From assembly GCA_936450465.1 (NCBI GenBank), contig OW388303.1, positions 11,811,021 to 11,875,020 of the forward strand: a DNA stretch of 64,000 nt. The letters are read 5' to 3'. Below the pieces are notes generated by a model that worked only from the letters and a program-made list of their open reading frames with translations, ran no database searches and was not told the DNA's origin. Position numbers and translations under genes: made by a program. Numbering within the stretch: position 1 is the stretch's first letter; every line of letters starts with the position of its first letter. Source of the DNA: Gibbula magus (taxonomy: Eukaryota > Mollusca > Gastropoda > Trochida > Trochidae). Below are positions 36,701 to 48,943 of this stretch, in pieces.

Positions 36701-38646
36701 ATGATCACTAAATGAGGTTATAAAAGCGTAATTCAGAGTTAGCTCTGATGACACAAATATTTTATCAAAACAGTGAACTGTCAAGTGTCTATACTCACCT
36801 TGACTGCTTCTAATGGACTTTTGTGAAATCGATTGCTCTTTGAATAATTTCGTCAATGACGACGTAAAATAATATAATAATCATTACATGATTTTATTTC
36901 GGTTTTCATGGGTATTTAGAAAGCGAAAAGCAACATTCTACTTCTTTGTTCGACGTTCGGAATTTATGTGTTAAATTTTTGTTACATGAAGGAATAAGGA
37001 GCCATTTTGAGGAGATTTTATATTTTTATAGATAATTTGCTTTCATCATAATATCTTTATTGTGGCGTTGTTAATTATGCTCCGAAATAGACGAAACTTA
37101 TATTCTGTATTAATTATCAGGATAAACAATCTAATATTAATGAAATATTATATCTGGGATATAGACTTGCTGTATATTAAGAAACAGGTTTCGAAATCAA
37201 GAAGGAGAAACATTAAATACAAATAAAAAAACTGGCAAGTTTTGTATAAAAAAGTATATAGCATTATTTAATATCCGTATATATGTTTTATCGAGTAATC
37301 GGAGTAGGAGTAATCATGATATAATTATGTTATCTATAGATTGTCAGATTGTCCTTAGGGCGTTGTAAATCACCTAGATTATTATGTTATATATCACTCA
37401 CTCACTCCGGGCAATTACGTAAGGATAAAACTCCCATAAAAATTACTCCTTTATTTGTACAAGTGATTGTGATGTCAGAACAAAAGCTACAATGATAGTT
37501 TCTTTGTGCTTTAACAATCAACTCATAATATTGATAATGATAAATTTACGTTGGTATCCATGATCAAAATTGATGTTCATTATACTTCTCAAACTGAATA
37601 TTAGAATGCTAATGGTGTTTGTGAAAAAAGGTTGATACATTTACCAGTGAAACGTAAAGGCATGTCATTACATGCTCACTTATTTGCTTTCATCACAAAT
37701 TGTGCATATATTGTTTCAAAATATTGTCTCTAACATTCAAACAAAAAACTGAGTTTGGCGAGAATCGTTGTCAAATGATGAGGACAAATACATTAAGGAA
37801 GTCAAACGAGCTTATAATTTGATGCATTGTGTACGAAAATGTTATTCTTATGTGAAAATAAAATTGCTAACATGAAAAAGTTCCCTTCGCGAGGAGATCT
37901 ATCTCTGTCTATGGTGTTTTTAAGCCACTTCCACACGACACAGGGTTAATGCATGTTAAAGATGTGCTCCCCATCTCTCCAGGGACTCGTCGTCTGTGTG
38001 TTTCACCAAACAGTATGGCTGCCATATGGTGTTATTGCATCTCCCTCTGATGGCCAGCTAATAGCTTTTCGCATGCCGTGTCAATGTCAAGTTTACGTTC
38101 CGACGAAAAGAAACCTGTTTTGTTAATTCGGTGTTAAAAGATATCATTTGTTGGATGTTTAGGCATTGGGAAGTGTTTTCTCCTTCCCTGCCTGTGTTTG
38201 GAAAACTGTTTGGAACTGTCTAAGAAAATATTTCTCTTCTGCAGGTGAAGATCTGGTTCCAGAATCGACGAACAAAATGGAAGAAGCAAGAAAACATCTC
38301 GAGCGCCGAAGCTGCTGAACATAAGCTGAACGCAGAGAAGAACCTCTTGAAAAACATGAAGTGTAAGAAGGTCACTGAGAAAGTGGACGAAATCCAAGAT
38401 GGCGATAGGCTGACCAAGACGGAATCCGATTCTTTGCCAGATACAGACGCCATTGAAACTCGTGTGCAAACTTTGGACAATTCATCAAATTCTGATGTAC
38501 AGCCGTGTGTGTTGAACCTGACAGTAACAATACCTGACGAAGAACAGACAATCAGAGTGGAAGAAAATACATATGTGAAAGTTGAAAGTGACAATTCCCA
38601 ACCAAGCCCTGTTGACCCTGTGACAGTGACGTCACCAGACCAGTGA
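30450..38646 (+). CDS. NK7: NK-class homeobox transcription factor, NK7-like (three coding exons, complete)
   Basis: Join 30450-30786, 35662-35867 and 38245-38646 gives 945 bases, 314 residues plus TGA. Seen: an eh1/TN-like motif [10 protein letters not shown] at residues 42-51, a Ser-rich stretch near 105-112, an acidic/basic linker (about 119-140), and a homeodomain at 138-197 with R142 (HD5), F145 (HD8), W185 (HD48), F186 (HD49), N188 (HD51) and R190 (HD53). Helix 1 reads [17 protein letters not shown] and helix 3 [16 protein letters not shown], with Q at HD50. A 117-residue tail ends rich in V, T, S and P and holds VKVE, a possible SUMO site. Family knowledge: NK-class homeodomain proteins are nuclear, bind TAAT or AAGTG cores, and recruit Groucho through eh1. 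The family call rests on memory of NK7.1 homeodomains; HMX shares SSSERA and [13 protein letters not shown] but differs in helix 1. The start is the first in-frame ATG after a stop at 30399. The homeobox call is near certain; the NK7 assignment is likely. Confidence -1.
33520..34010. promoter_or_regulatory. Candidate intronic enhancer (intron 1)
   Basis: A GC-richer island inside AT-rich intron 1. It contains GTTAATTG at 33951 and again at 33961, exactly one helical turn apart, another GTTAATTG just before 33700, and CCTAATGATGAGCG near 33914. Homeodomain-type sites at 10-bp spacing are suggestive, not proof. Confidence -1.
35095..35205 (-). mobile_element. LINE 3' UTR fragment (same family as 4.1-4.6 kb)
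   Basis: Begins with GAAGAAGAAGATTATT and shares TGTCCGGCCAATAGTGGCCT with the LINE at 4.1 kb, where the match reads GTCCGGCCAACAATGGCCT. No coding part remains. Confidence -1.
35662..35867 (+). CDS. NK7: NK7-like gene, coding exon 2 (homeodomain N-arm, helices 1 and 2)
   Basis: The acceptor TTTCAAG|AC at 35661/35662 supplies the two bases that complete the phase-1 codon from exon 1 (GAC, Asp113). It encodes the basic linker, a KKKK nuclear-localisation-like run and homeodomain residues 1-44, ending in TETQ. The donor is ACAG|GTAATT at 35867/35868 (phase 0). An alternative acceptor at 35668 would break the frame. Confidence -1.
35868..38244 (+). other. Intron 2 of the NK7-like gene (2377 bp, phase 0, homeodomain 44/45)
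   Basis: GT-AG intron that interrupts the homeobox between codons 44 and 45, a position known from several ANTP-class genes such as Distal-less relatives. Its first ~270 bases are strongly pyrimidine-rich and remain open in the exon 2 frame to 36197. A possible enhancer island lies at 36.4-36.7 kb. A cryptic acceptor-like CTCTTTCAGG occurs near 35950. Confidence -1.
36400..36700. promoter_or_regulatory. Candidate intronic enhancer (intron 2)
   Basis: Mixed-composition island with CATTAATTG, a TCACGTGA E-box near 36604, and CGATTAATTACGCTAATC near 36680. No coding signal. Low confidence. Confidence -1.
38245..38646 (+). CDS. NK7: NK7-like gene, coding exon 3 (recognition helix and C-terminus)
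   Basis: The acceptor CTTCTGCAG|GTG is in phase 0. The exon starts at homeodomain residue 45 and encodes recognition helix 3, a [13 protein letters not shown] extension typical of a helix running past the homeodomain, then a 110-residue acidic and Ser/Thr-rich tail ending in TGA. Two overlapping minus-strand ORFs here are antisense shadows and are not listed. Confidence -1.
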   Translation: MKIWFQNRRTKWKKQENISSAEAAEHKLNAEKNLLKNMKCKKVTEKVDEIQDGDRLTKTESDSLPDTDAIETRVQTLDNSSNSDVQPCVLNLTVTIPDEEQTIRVEENTYVKVESDNSQPSPVDPVTVTSPDQ

Positions 38647-39302
38647 CAGTGATGTCATTGACTATTGACATCATTAAATGAACATTTCCAAATCGAGGCT
38701 GTATTGGTGCCATAGCTGTCACGTGATTGATCTGAATTCAGATCGAGACTGAACGAACAGTTCCTTTTCAAGACTAACCGTTGATATCGGTGTCTTATAT
38801 GTTATTCACATGTCTTTAACTCTATTGTGGCACATTTCATATTTAAACTATTTAATTAGTGCACTGTTTCTTGTTTACACACATCAATGACGTTGTGTTG
38901 AAGGTCAAACTGATGTGAATTGAAAAGTGAAAGATATTGTACTTCACATTCACTTTCATATTATATCAATTTTAAAATTGGTACATTTTAGGTTCATCAA
39001 TATTGATGCATTTACGTTTTATCATTATTCAGTGACATAACTTCAATATTGGTACTTACAAAAACAATTTTTCATTTTTGTGATACAATGCTATCGACAA
39101 TCCTTGTCAAGACTTGAACTGTAGAAGATAAAATCAAAAGATAAAATCAAAGAATTCCTGAAGTGTCGTATATTGATATATCTGTCATGATTTGTGTTTT
39201 CTCATTCCACGGTGCACAATGTGGATTCAGTCATGCGTGACACAAACACCCATTGTTGTCCCGTACTGTGTAACTGTACTCTTCCACGTAGACTCGGAGG
39301 TC

Positions 39303-39308
39303 AATAAA
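39303..39308 (+). terminator. Candidate polyadenylation signal AATAAA
   Basis: A canonical hexamer found 657 bases after the NK7-like stop codon. An ATTAAA at 38673-38678 is closer to the stop and could also serve. Only transcript data can choose between them. Confidence -1.
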
Positions 39309-39777
39309 TATCCCTTCTTAATCATCGCTTCTTCGATCTCTTATTTTGATAATCGATTAATCGTCCAATCATCAATAACAACGAACCTCGAGGCCCCGTA
39401 TAGTCAAACGCTGTTAAGCTGGTCGATAGTGAGACAAGTTGTATTCATGTTTAGGGCGACAAGGTTACAATAGCAGCAAAACCGGAAGAATCTCAACAAG
39501 TAAGATTTAACGCATGCGCAGTTCAATAATCTGATTGTTATTGTTTATAAATGACATGTGAAATGTGATAATCGTCATAGAGTTATTAAATGAATGATTG
39601 ATGTATGAAAGTCCTTCAAAACAATCTGAACCCTGTTGTCTTGTCATTCCAGATCAGAAAGTTATTGATCACTAAGTGCAGCAGTAATCGTGTAGTATTT
39701 CAAGCAAGCCTCATCTACGTTCATATGGCTATGGCCATTATATATGGTGTATTATGGTGGACCACAAAGTGAAACTA

Positions 39778-40151
39778 TAAACTGCCAGGCAAAAGAAAGT
39801 ACTCACCTCAGTTGATTTTATCATATGTAAGGTTTTCAATTTCAAATATCTCAGGTTTTCGATGTCATAATCTTAAAAAGTATAGACTTCTAGTCAGCAG
39901 TCGAAGTATAGATCTTCTATGTTTAAAAAATGAATTTTTTTTTTTTTACAAATTATTGTTGATGATACACAACTGTTCATCGACACATAACTAAAATATA
40001 ACCACAGTCCCCAATTAATTAATTGAAACTACTGCAGGTAAGTATTATTGTATCGTGCCATTGTCAAATGCATCTGATTTCTTTTAATTATTGAATTAAT
40101 CGAAACCAACTGAGGTGAGTATCTGAGTACTTTTTTTTGCCTGGCAGTTTA
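39778..40151. mobile_element. MITE with TA target duplication, family C, copy 1
   Basis: Ends read TAAACTGCCAGG (39778-39789) and its exact complement CCTGGCAGTTTA (40140-40151). The inverted repeats continue inward for about 45 bp with few differences (AAAGTACTC and CACCTCAGTTG blocks). The length (374 bp), TA at both ends and lack of coding sequence fit a nonautonomous Tc1/mariner-type element. Confidence -1.
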
Positions 40152-40526
40152 GCTTAATAATCACTTTCTGTTATTCGAAAGACGAACCGTTTTATTATGG
40201 GGCCACACTATATTATTCAAAATAAATGATCATAAATAATGACGAGTTTATACATAAGAGAAAGACGTCTCAGTGCAGTTTCTTATACAGTTATCAAGCA
40301 ATGATCATTGACAGATTAAATGACCACTTTTTGATCAAGCATAACACAATACACCTTGTCTTTGAAGGGCATTTAGTAGTGGTATATATAAGAACAGGAA
40401 TATACTACTCCGAAACGTCGTGTATTTTCACATTAACGAAGTTGTTATAATAACATAAGGACAAATACACACATGCAGGTATAAGAACAAACGGTAATGT
40501 TGAGTAGAAGGAAGGTTCATGTAAGA

Positions 40527-40620
40527 ACAGAGGAAGATTATTTTATTTAAGTGTCACATTAAAATATATACTAAGCGATACTGTAGATGACCCAGTCAGA
40601 CAGCATAAGAAGTTCAACAC
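40527..40620 (-). mobile_element. LINE 3' UTR fragment (third copy)
   Basis: AGGAAGATTATTTTATTTAA followed by GTGTCACA matches the terminal portion of the LINE tail at 4081-4110. It is shorter than the other copies. Confidence -1.
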
Positions 40621-43259
40621 TAAGTGACTAATGCATGATGGCTAATGCGTGTTCATGCCTTACTAATTTATTTCGTTACCTGATAAGAGGCAGATTAATA
40701 AAGGTGTTCGGACAATAAGGAACATTACAATGAACCAACCACAGTGATAGGTTCATCATTTTCTATTTGAGTAATCGTTTACTTGGAATATGGAATATAC
40801 CTATAACATAAGTTTTCGGTTAACCATGCAACTTCACGAGGTAAATTAAATGAAAACTCTATTTACGTCCCGAATAATCTCAAGTTGTTTAACTACTACA
40901 AATATTCAGATTTATAAAGACGTCATGCACGTGCTTTTCTTATGTCTTCCACTCATAAAATACAAGAGATGAAAATATAAAGTTGAGGACGAATGAGAAG
41001 AATTATATGGTTTTGTTGTCGATTTTCAGCCTTGGAAAATATAATTATCTACTTGGCACTCGTCTTAGCAGCTGTGTCATATATAATAGAAACAAACAGT
41101 GCAATTGATCAGACGGTATATTAATTTTCGTAAGACACTATACGTAATGCATCTAAGAATACATCATGTGTAAATGATTGTAGGCAAGGAACGCAAGTAC
41201 ATGATATATATCTCAAATAAGACAATTTAAAAAACAAATGATTGAAAGATGCGATCCATGATCATATTGAAACTTTTAATGATAAAAATTATATCTTACT
41301 AAATCATTAGTGAGAAAACGGTTTACACATTTGTACTTTGATCTGAATGAAAAGGTCAAGATTCGTCAATGATTTAAAAGTAAACGAGACGGTCGTGCCA
41401 AGTCTTCTCTAACATCATAACTGAGTTCTTAATAGTTTATACACATCATCTACCATGTGTAATAAAACGCTTGACAAACCCGCGTCACAAAGTAAACTGT
41501 ACTGGCAACATCTACATGATATTACATGTCTAGACGATTCCGAGTTTTAACCATTAATTTTTTATTTCAAAGAGCAAGACATCACTGCAACATTGACCTA
41601 CTGTCATTAGAAATAGACTTACAAACTTACAAGATCAATTGAGCTGGACTCTCCTTTGATGTTACAGGTTACATCAGGGAACATTAGACAGTCCAAGTAT
41701 TATACACGTCCGTCCTATTTCTGTGCTGGTTTGTAAAGATTGGTTCACGTTTTCAAAGAGATGATCGTAAATCTTGTGGCATTAAACCAATTAAATTTAT
41801 AATCATATATGCGTATCATACTGGTAGTCAGTTATGTCATAAAGATGGCATCAGCATTCCTGAATGTGATCTAATAGATGCGTCTGATTCACATGTTCTG
41901 TACAAATACAGCTTTACAGCTTTAATGGTTCATGACGTTTCACTGTATAAACTGTACACATATTCGAGAAGTAATATCGCAACGGTAGCTAAATCATGTT
42001 GGTATATTGCACTGGTATTACCTATAGAGTGACTTACTCTTTGTAATCATAAATAATTTGAACAACAGAATCCAACAACAGTTGCATTTACGCATGCATG
42101 CATGCCTTATGATAGTTTTGTTAACAACAGCTATACGTTTCAAAATGATATGAAGTAATGTTTTGAACATATATATACAAATACGGAAATTATCACCAGG
42201 GTATTATTTATTTTGAGACCTTATGCGCCCACTGGCGTGGAGAGATTTAAGGTTAAGGTTAAGGATTTTTATCAAGGCCCCTCCAATTTCCCTGATTGCC
42301 TTCTGCGAATTTGTCTCGTATTAAATAACCAACCAAAGAAATATCTAAAAATCGGTTTATGAAGGATTGTTGTTGTAAGGGATGTTTGTGAAGCTGAGAA
42401 GCATTCATACAGCATAAACGGAATTTCCATGTGAATAGATAATAGACAAAGGAAATTTCATTTATTTAATTATTACTTTCTTATATTTGATAATCATAAT
42501 TGTTACTGAACTCAATATGTTTCCAATTACGTTAATACCAACTACATCCATGATAACATACCTATATATACAGGCAGATATGTTATCAAATACATATATG
42601 TAATGAAATACACAAATATACAGCTGCAGAGGAAATCTCTACTCTTTATATATATGTATGTTTATATATAGGTAAAATGTAACAGCCCAATATACGTATT
42701 AAAGAATAGTACATATATTATGTCGAAGAGTAACATGATAGACGTACCAATCTTAAGACGTAGGGATATACGTAAATATATATTTATATGATATGAAATA
42801 GTGTCATTACTGATTGCAGTATAAAACTTGTCTTCAGCTCTGCAATAAAATCCTTCAGGTTTTGGCAAAATAAAAATCAATATCAGTACTGGCTGGGATG
42901 AAGCAAACGTTCTGCAAACTTATAAAACCATTAAAAGTATAAGAATAATCTAAACATTTACTCATAAAAGATTAACAGGTATATCATTATAAATATAAAA
43001 GAGGACAGCGTTATAAAAAAAATCCGACTTCAATTTGAATTGGGACTACTCCGCTCCTGAACTTGGGTAAGACACTTCCGTTACCTCTAGAGATGGAGTT
43101 TAAAATGTAGGGTTCAACACATGTATCGCTCTTTTGATTGTTGTTAACTCGCAGCTTATATCCTGCTACACTTTCTTACTGGGTGTAATCTGTACATCAG
43201 TAAGCTAAGTGTTTTTTCAACGATGGCTATGGAAAAGTAATCATAAGTATATGAGGTAA
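40621..43259. other. Downstream gene desert, nothing recognised
   Basis: AT-rich, with TTAAGG repeated three times near 42250. No exon, RNA gene or full element found. Confidence -1.
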
Positions 43260-44090
43260 ATAACGAATTGTAAGATTGAAAGGAAAGAATATAGTAAGGG
43301 CGTTATCATTTCAGATTAAAAAGAAGAGAGTAATAATGAGGGAATAGGAAAAGTAAGAATTACAATGATGAAAATGAAAATTAAGGAATTAAAGAAAGAC
43401 AAAAGAGACTTAAAGAAGTATGATATAGGGAAGATGAGATGTAAATAGTTACAGTATATTGAAGATAAACAAAAAAGAATTATAGCAAGGAGGAGAATTA
43501 AGGAATTATCGTGCTGCATGGAAGTATAAGATGAGAAGAAAGTCATCAAAGCATGAACAATAATTAGTTAGAACAATTATAGCTAAAGAAATGAAGCATG
43601 GAAGTTGTGAATTAAGGAATTATCATATAGAAAGGAAATTGATAAGTAAAACTTGTAGCGAGAAAAAAACAAAGGTAAATAAATCAGATGAGAAGTACAT
43701 ATAGGAATTATAATCAGGAAGGTGAAAAATAAATAACATTATAGGGACGATAACAAATATGGTATTATAAAGAAATTAAAAAGTGAGAAGATATAAGTTA
43801 GAAAGATGAGATTTTAAGATTTGCAGCAAGGAAGATGAAAAGTAAAACAAACTGAGAAATTTGATCAGAAATAAGGACCTATGCATGACGAGGACGATGA
43901 CTGTGATATAATTCATATATGTGATTCAAACTATGTAGAACTAGTTATAATGAGAATGATGAGAGGTAAGGTATTATTGAAGATGAGAAGTAAGTAATTG
44001 CGATTAAGTATAGATGAACAATAATAAATTAAAGTTATGACCGGAGCTAAGAAATAAGGCTTTATAGTAAATAAGTTGAGAAGTAGTCAG
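43260..44090. repeat. A/G-rich degenerate tandem repeat
   Basis: Purine-biased + strand in which variants of GAAGATGAGAAGTAA and TTAAGGAATTAT return every few tens of bases without a fixed period. Looks like an old, decayed minisatellite. Minus-strand ORFs inside are low-complexity artefacts. Confidence -1.
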
Positions 44091-46844
44091 TGAACTCCAT
44101 TAAACTAGCACATAGCAGCTTCTACCTACTTATGATTATCATTCATATACAAACACCACTTCATATTTACAAACAGTCAAATTAATTTTTATTAACTAAA
44201 TGCTGAATATATGTCATAACTCAAACCGTAACACAAACAAGTTCATTTAAAATGTCAATGACGTCAATTCTGTTTCTTAAATTGTGAATTTTAATTGTTA
44301 ACTTCATGAGGATTCAATTATAGTTTGTAAAACTGAAATCCAAATAAGTAAGATACATGTGCATTTCAAAAGAACATTATTTTTAAAAGCTGCCTTCTTT
44401 AGCCCATGCATGAGGGTCCATTTCTCTTAAATGTGTTCAATTGAATACATTACTTTTAAAACCAGATTGATATTCCTTATGAACATATATCATTCCAATA
44501 GTATGAAAGTATGAAATATGTATCTGGAAGATAAGTTGATAAACGATTCTCACGCGAATGGTGATCATTCTGCTATATTCCACAATAACTGAAATTTTGA
44601 GCAGACTTATGAACATAATCAAATATGATATGCAGAAGGATAAATTTACCTTCGCTGACCAATCAATAACAAACATCCCACTGTATCAAATTCACATACT
44701 CAAAAATCTAATCGCATCAAAACGTATAAACCAATTAGTCACAAATTATATTTTGTATTTTATATGTAAAATGATTTAATGTCATACATTATAAGAAAAA
44801 AAATGTATTGTAATATTTCTATTAAACATAACATGTCTGTATGAAACATATGTCTATCTGCAAAATATTTTAAAACTCGCCTTTGCCTTCAATATATTGA
44901 AATAAAAGTGTTCTTTTTCATACATCACGGACGTTGAATAATAATTAATTAAATGAAAGAATAAAATTGAAATTAAACATCAGCAAAAAAGACACAAGCT
45001 ATCAATAACTTATTTCAAAGTACAAACTATGAGTACGAAATGATAGATTAACATATTGAAAAAGTAATTATTGCCGAAATAATTGAAATTAAACTTGCAC
45101 TATTACACTTAATAACCCAAACATGACTACACAGAATCACATTGTTACATAAACATAATGATGTTTCGTGACATATATACACTAATATTTGAAATGTTGT
45201 AATTGATCTGAAATCACTAAACATGCGTAGACAAACAGATTGCAGTATCAGTATTATAACACACTATCTTGACATAGCTACACCCAATATCACCGTACGT
45301 ATTTCATCGATTGGTTTCATTGGTTGACTTTACACTCCGCTCAGAGCTTATAACTGCTGTGTGTAAACAACACAAATAGGTATTACATGTCTATTTCACT
45401 TAATGGTATGTCTATTTCACTTAATGTACTGTCTGGCGAGATTGCACCACAGGACAGTGGGTGAATATGCATGTCAATTCAACTATCATAAGGTAAAAGA
45501 TAACACAGCGCTTTTGTTACGGGAGAAAAAGCGAGGAAAACGACAACGCATAGAGTTAAGTAGTTCTCGTTGGTTCATGTGCTATTAGATTGATTTAATC
45601 CCTCGCCGTTAAAGGCCGGGGAAGTTAATAGTGATGTCATTTAACGTCTCGGTCGGGTGACTCTCAGCAAGGTGTATTGTTATGTTTGAGGTACACGTCT
45701 GAATACCAGGTCTTAACGCGCAGATGTTCCTCCTGGTCGCCTTTGTCTGATTACCAAGAAATAATAGAATAATCAACATCAGAATTTAATGACATAATAA
45801 TGTAAACGTTATGAATAATATCAGAAGCTGACCATCTGCACATAACAACTATATTTGATATTTATAAGTCATTAACTTTTTGAAAATATCTCAAACTCAA
45901 TGAGCCTCAATAACGTATAGAAATAAAGAAGATTGGCCCTCCGAGCAAGGAGTACATTCTTCTGGCGTTGTATGAACGTCGAGACAAAAATTAGTGTCAA
46001 TTTCATGCAATTAGGCCAATTAGGCACATAGAACGTGATGCGTGGCCGAGTTAGAGATAACCTCGTCTACGAAAACTGCCCTATGCTTCATTCTGCTGGG
46101 ATTTGCTTTGATTATGTAATAAAATATGATTTAATGGCATTTATATGACATAAATGGCAAAATGACGAATTTGTGTGTGTGCAGATGTGAATATAGATTT
46201 ACGTTTTACGACCATAGGGAAAAAAACTATAAAAACTTTTTAACATTATACAATTCTACGGTATGGTAAAGGTTAAACAGACGAGATTGAACCAATTCAC
46301 TAAGAACCACAAGCTTTTTTTAATATAAACTGTGAGAGACAGAACAAGTCAGACACAACCCGTCTACTTAGCAACTCAACGATGCATTTAGGCAGTGATT
46401 CGCGTCTATGTTTTCCATAAACACAAACTCTAAACACTGCCTACATATGCTATGACGTGAGCTCCGACGTTACGTGTGGTCCTGGTTCGGAGTGTAGCCG
46501 GCCAATCAAAGTGAATCACTTAAGCGTTCCTCATTAGACAGACTGTATAGCGTAGTCGCTACATGGGTCCTTCCTTGCGTCTAGAACTGCTTTGATCCTT
46601 GGCCATTAGAGGTCCTTTGCTCCAGACCCAATCAATTCCCTCAAATAACCCGAATAACTTACAACCACCGAACTTTGTCTGGGCTAGCTTCACCAATATC
46701 TTAAACAATCAAAGTGTTTCCAAGTAAATAGGGACACCTGATATCTGCGTAAACCAGAATTGCATTGAACTTAATGATATATAGGGTGTCGTTGGGAAAA
46801 TAGTACTTTTAATGAGACCAGAGGGAGATAACTCGCGAGGTAAA
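44091..46844. other. Downstream gene desert, nothing recognised
   Basis: AT-rich with short ORFs lacking domains. Contains the 21-bp duplication at 45.39 kb. Confidence -1.
45385..45426. repeat. 21-bp tandem duplication
   Basis: ATGTCTATTTCACTTAATG occurs twice back to back. Confidence -1.
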
Positions 46845-46922
46845 ATGGCGGCGGTCGCATGTCTTCATTACGGTTCTCTAGCAAAATCTGTCCTGCGATG
46901 GACGAGTAGTAATTTACGGTGA
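46845..46922 (+). other. Short ATG frame resembling a mitochondrial presequence (possible first exon)
   Basis: MAAVACLHYGSLAKSVLRWT and five more residues precede a stop at 46920. The ATG has A at -3 and G at +4. The peptide lacks acidic residues and is rich in Ala, Leu, Ser and Arg, as mitochondrial targeting peptides are. A GT at 46919 follows a weak donor-like ACG|GTGACG. No downstream exon was found, so this may be chance. Confidence -1.
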
Positions 46923-46979
46923 CGAACTGATCCGGTCTGTTGGTAGGAGAAATCGAAGATATCTTCTTATCGAGCAATC

Positions 46980-47480
46980 AAGTGCCAGCGATAATGACTT
47001 AATGAATCAGGGTGCAGCGATAATGAAGGGGAGAAAGAGACGATGCAAAAACTCGCCCTGGATCCGACGGTGCTGGATCGTTTAGTACGACTCGTGAAAG
47101 CAGGCAACGTAATGAATGGTCCCCTTTGTAGCTCGACTCGCGCTCCTTCGCTCATTAAGCCCAACTTTGCGAGATTTTCCGCTGCGATTCCAGGCGAACG
47201 AGTCATCGGAAACCCGCTCGCAGCCCCCTTCTTCTAATTGAGGCCTGATCAAGGAAATCCATTTGGAAGGGACTTTGGAAAATGCTGATCAGTAGCGCTA
47301 CTTTCCTTGTCTACATATGCTGGCTTAATGCGCCTCCAAAAGTAAAGTGGCAATTTCGCCTTTGCTATTGACAGAAGTTTTCTTATTTGGCGATTAAAGC
47401 TATCACTTTGACCGCAGCGTGGAGATGTTAAGGGTTTCATCCAGATTTATTGAACTTTGTTAAGGGCCGTCTTCGCTGGG
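46980..47480. promoter_or_regulatory. Candidate conserved noncoding element
   Basis: GC-richer island beginning with a direct repeat of CAGCGATAATGA (46986-46997 and 47015-47026, 29 bp apart). Two opposed short ORFs (46967-47206 and 47043-47237) overlap each other antisense and lack recognisable domains. Confidence -1.
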
Positions 47481-48063
47481 TTAAATAGTCTTTTTTCAAG
47501 ATTGACAGAGTGCAAATCTTGAAAAGTGACACATTTAGATCTCTCCTAACATTTGCTACAACTTTCAAGAAGCGCCCAGGCTCTAATCAGTACATTGAAA
47601 TGAATGGGTATTGAACCTTCAGAGCGTCTGCTTCCCGACATAAGGAGATACCGCTTAAAGGAATAAATAATCAAAATTTATTTCACCTCGGGTAAGTGAT
47701 TTCCGTCTGCTGGACAAACGAGGTTAAGACGCTGTGCATCTCCCTGTACTGTTAAATCGGGCCGAAAACACGAAACTGCTCATGAATTTGCCCGCTCCGT
47801 TTATTATTAATTACATTCCAATAGCAAGTGCTGCAAAAATCATCAATTTGTGAGATATTAATATAATTTAGTCAAATATTTTTTGGGGAAATTGTAATCT
47901 CTCCATATACAGGGTAATTCGGGTGTAATCAAGAGTGAACAGGTTCGTGACTATGGTTTTATCAAGATTCTTTTAAACATTATATCGTCACGTGATGGAT
48001 AAACCAGTAATTCGTTTCACGAATTTATACGTTTACCATTTTAATATCCGATATCATTCATAT

Positions 48064-48089
48064 CCCCCCCCCCCCCCCCCAAAAAAAAA
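48064..48089. repeat. C17-A9 homopolymer junction
   Basis: Seventeen C (48064-48080) followed by nine A. No further structure. Confidence -1.
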
Positions 48090-48177
48090 TCAATATAATT
48101 TTTTCAATATAAACTTGATATTCCAATATGCTGTATTTCAATATTATCGTGTAAAGCAGCCCGTGATACATAAGAAA

Positions 48178-48242
48178 TATCGCTGCTAATTGCTGCAATA
48201 CTGCCGAAGCGGCGTTAAACAATAACTCACTCACTCACTCAC
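48178..48242 (+). mobile_element. SINE 3' tail fragment
   Basis: Contains GCTGCAATACTGCCGAAG then GCGGCGTTAAAC and a TCAC repeat tail. It is the same type of tail as the SINE at 55.8 kb, with the tRNA head missing. Another scrap of the TCAC tail is at about 37390-37407. Confidence -1.
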
Positions 48243-48734
48243 ATAAGAAATGAGATATAGGTTGAAATCGATGTCGTCATGTTTTAGACAGAACGAACCA
48301 GTTGTAGCATTACACTTACACAAACATAAACTGGCATAGACAGGTATGACAAGTAATTTACATTATGGGAATATGTGTGATGAATTATGGTGATGAGAGT
48401 CAATCGTATAAACGTTCATACATGTATATACGTATATATATGACAACTGTTATTCCAAAGTTTGAACATTGTATCCCTTCTGTCTACTTTGTCTTGTAAA
48501 CTCCTCAATAACACAGCAGATATTACGATCACGATAGTTTAAAGGTTGAGATCGATACATTGACATCCAAAGATCCTTTATCAGTGCTTTGGAACTGATG
48601 CAGTTGTGTACGAATCTGCTAAAGTCGTAGTTACGTCCTCTCCTGCATGTTGTTGTGTAGTTCATATCACACCTAGGTAGTCTTTTCTACACGGACATTT
48701 CGTCGATTAATCGTCGTATAAGAGAACATGTTCC

Positions 48735-48943
48735 GGTTCACCGATGGCACCTGTCAGTCAGAGAAACGCCTTATTGCATATCTCGAAGACTGCAGGAGCT
48801 CAAGACACTTCATCACAATAACCATTTGAGTTAGCATTCATATTCATTCGTCCCGCTCTTTCAACATCACCGATCAGTCAGGCAAGCCTCTTATTAAAGA
48901 TTTTGATGACAGCAGGAACTCAAGACACTTTATCATCTCAAAC
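48735..48943. repeat. Two-copy direct repeat, ~129 bp apart
   Basis: CACCGAT, CAGTCAG, CTTATT, GACAGCAGGA / GACTGCAGGA and CTCAAGACACTT recur in order at 48739 and 48868, with a 9-bp gap in the second. Confidence -1.

Noticed and set aside
38134..38594. Two minus-strand ORFs over exon 3
   Set aside because: Antisense shadows of the homeobox C-terminal exon.
42247..42268. Interstitial telomere repeat
   Set aside because: The unit is TTAAGG, three copies only; not the TTAGGG expected of molluscan telomeres.
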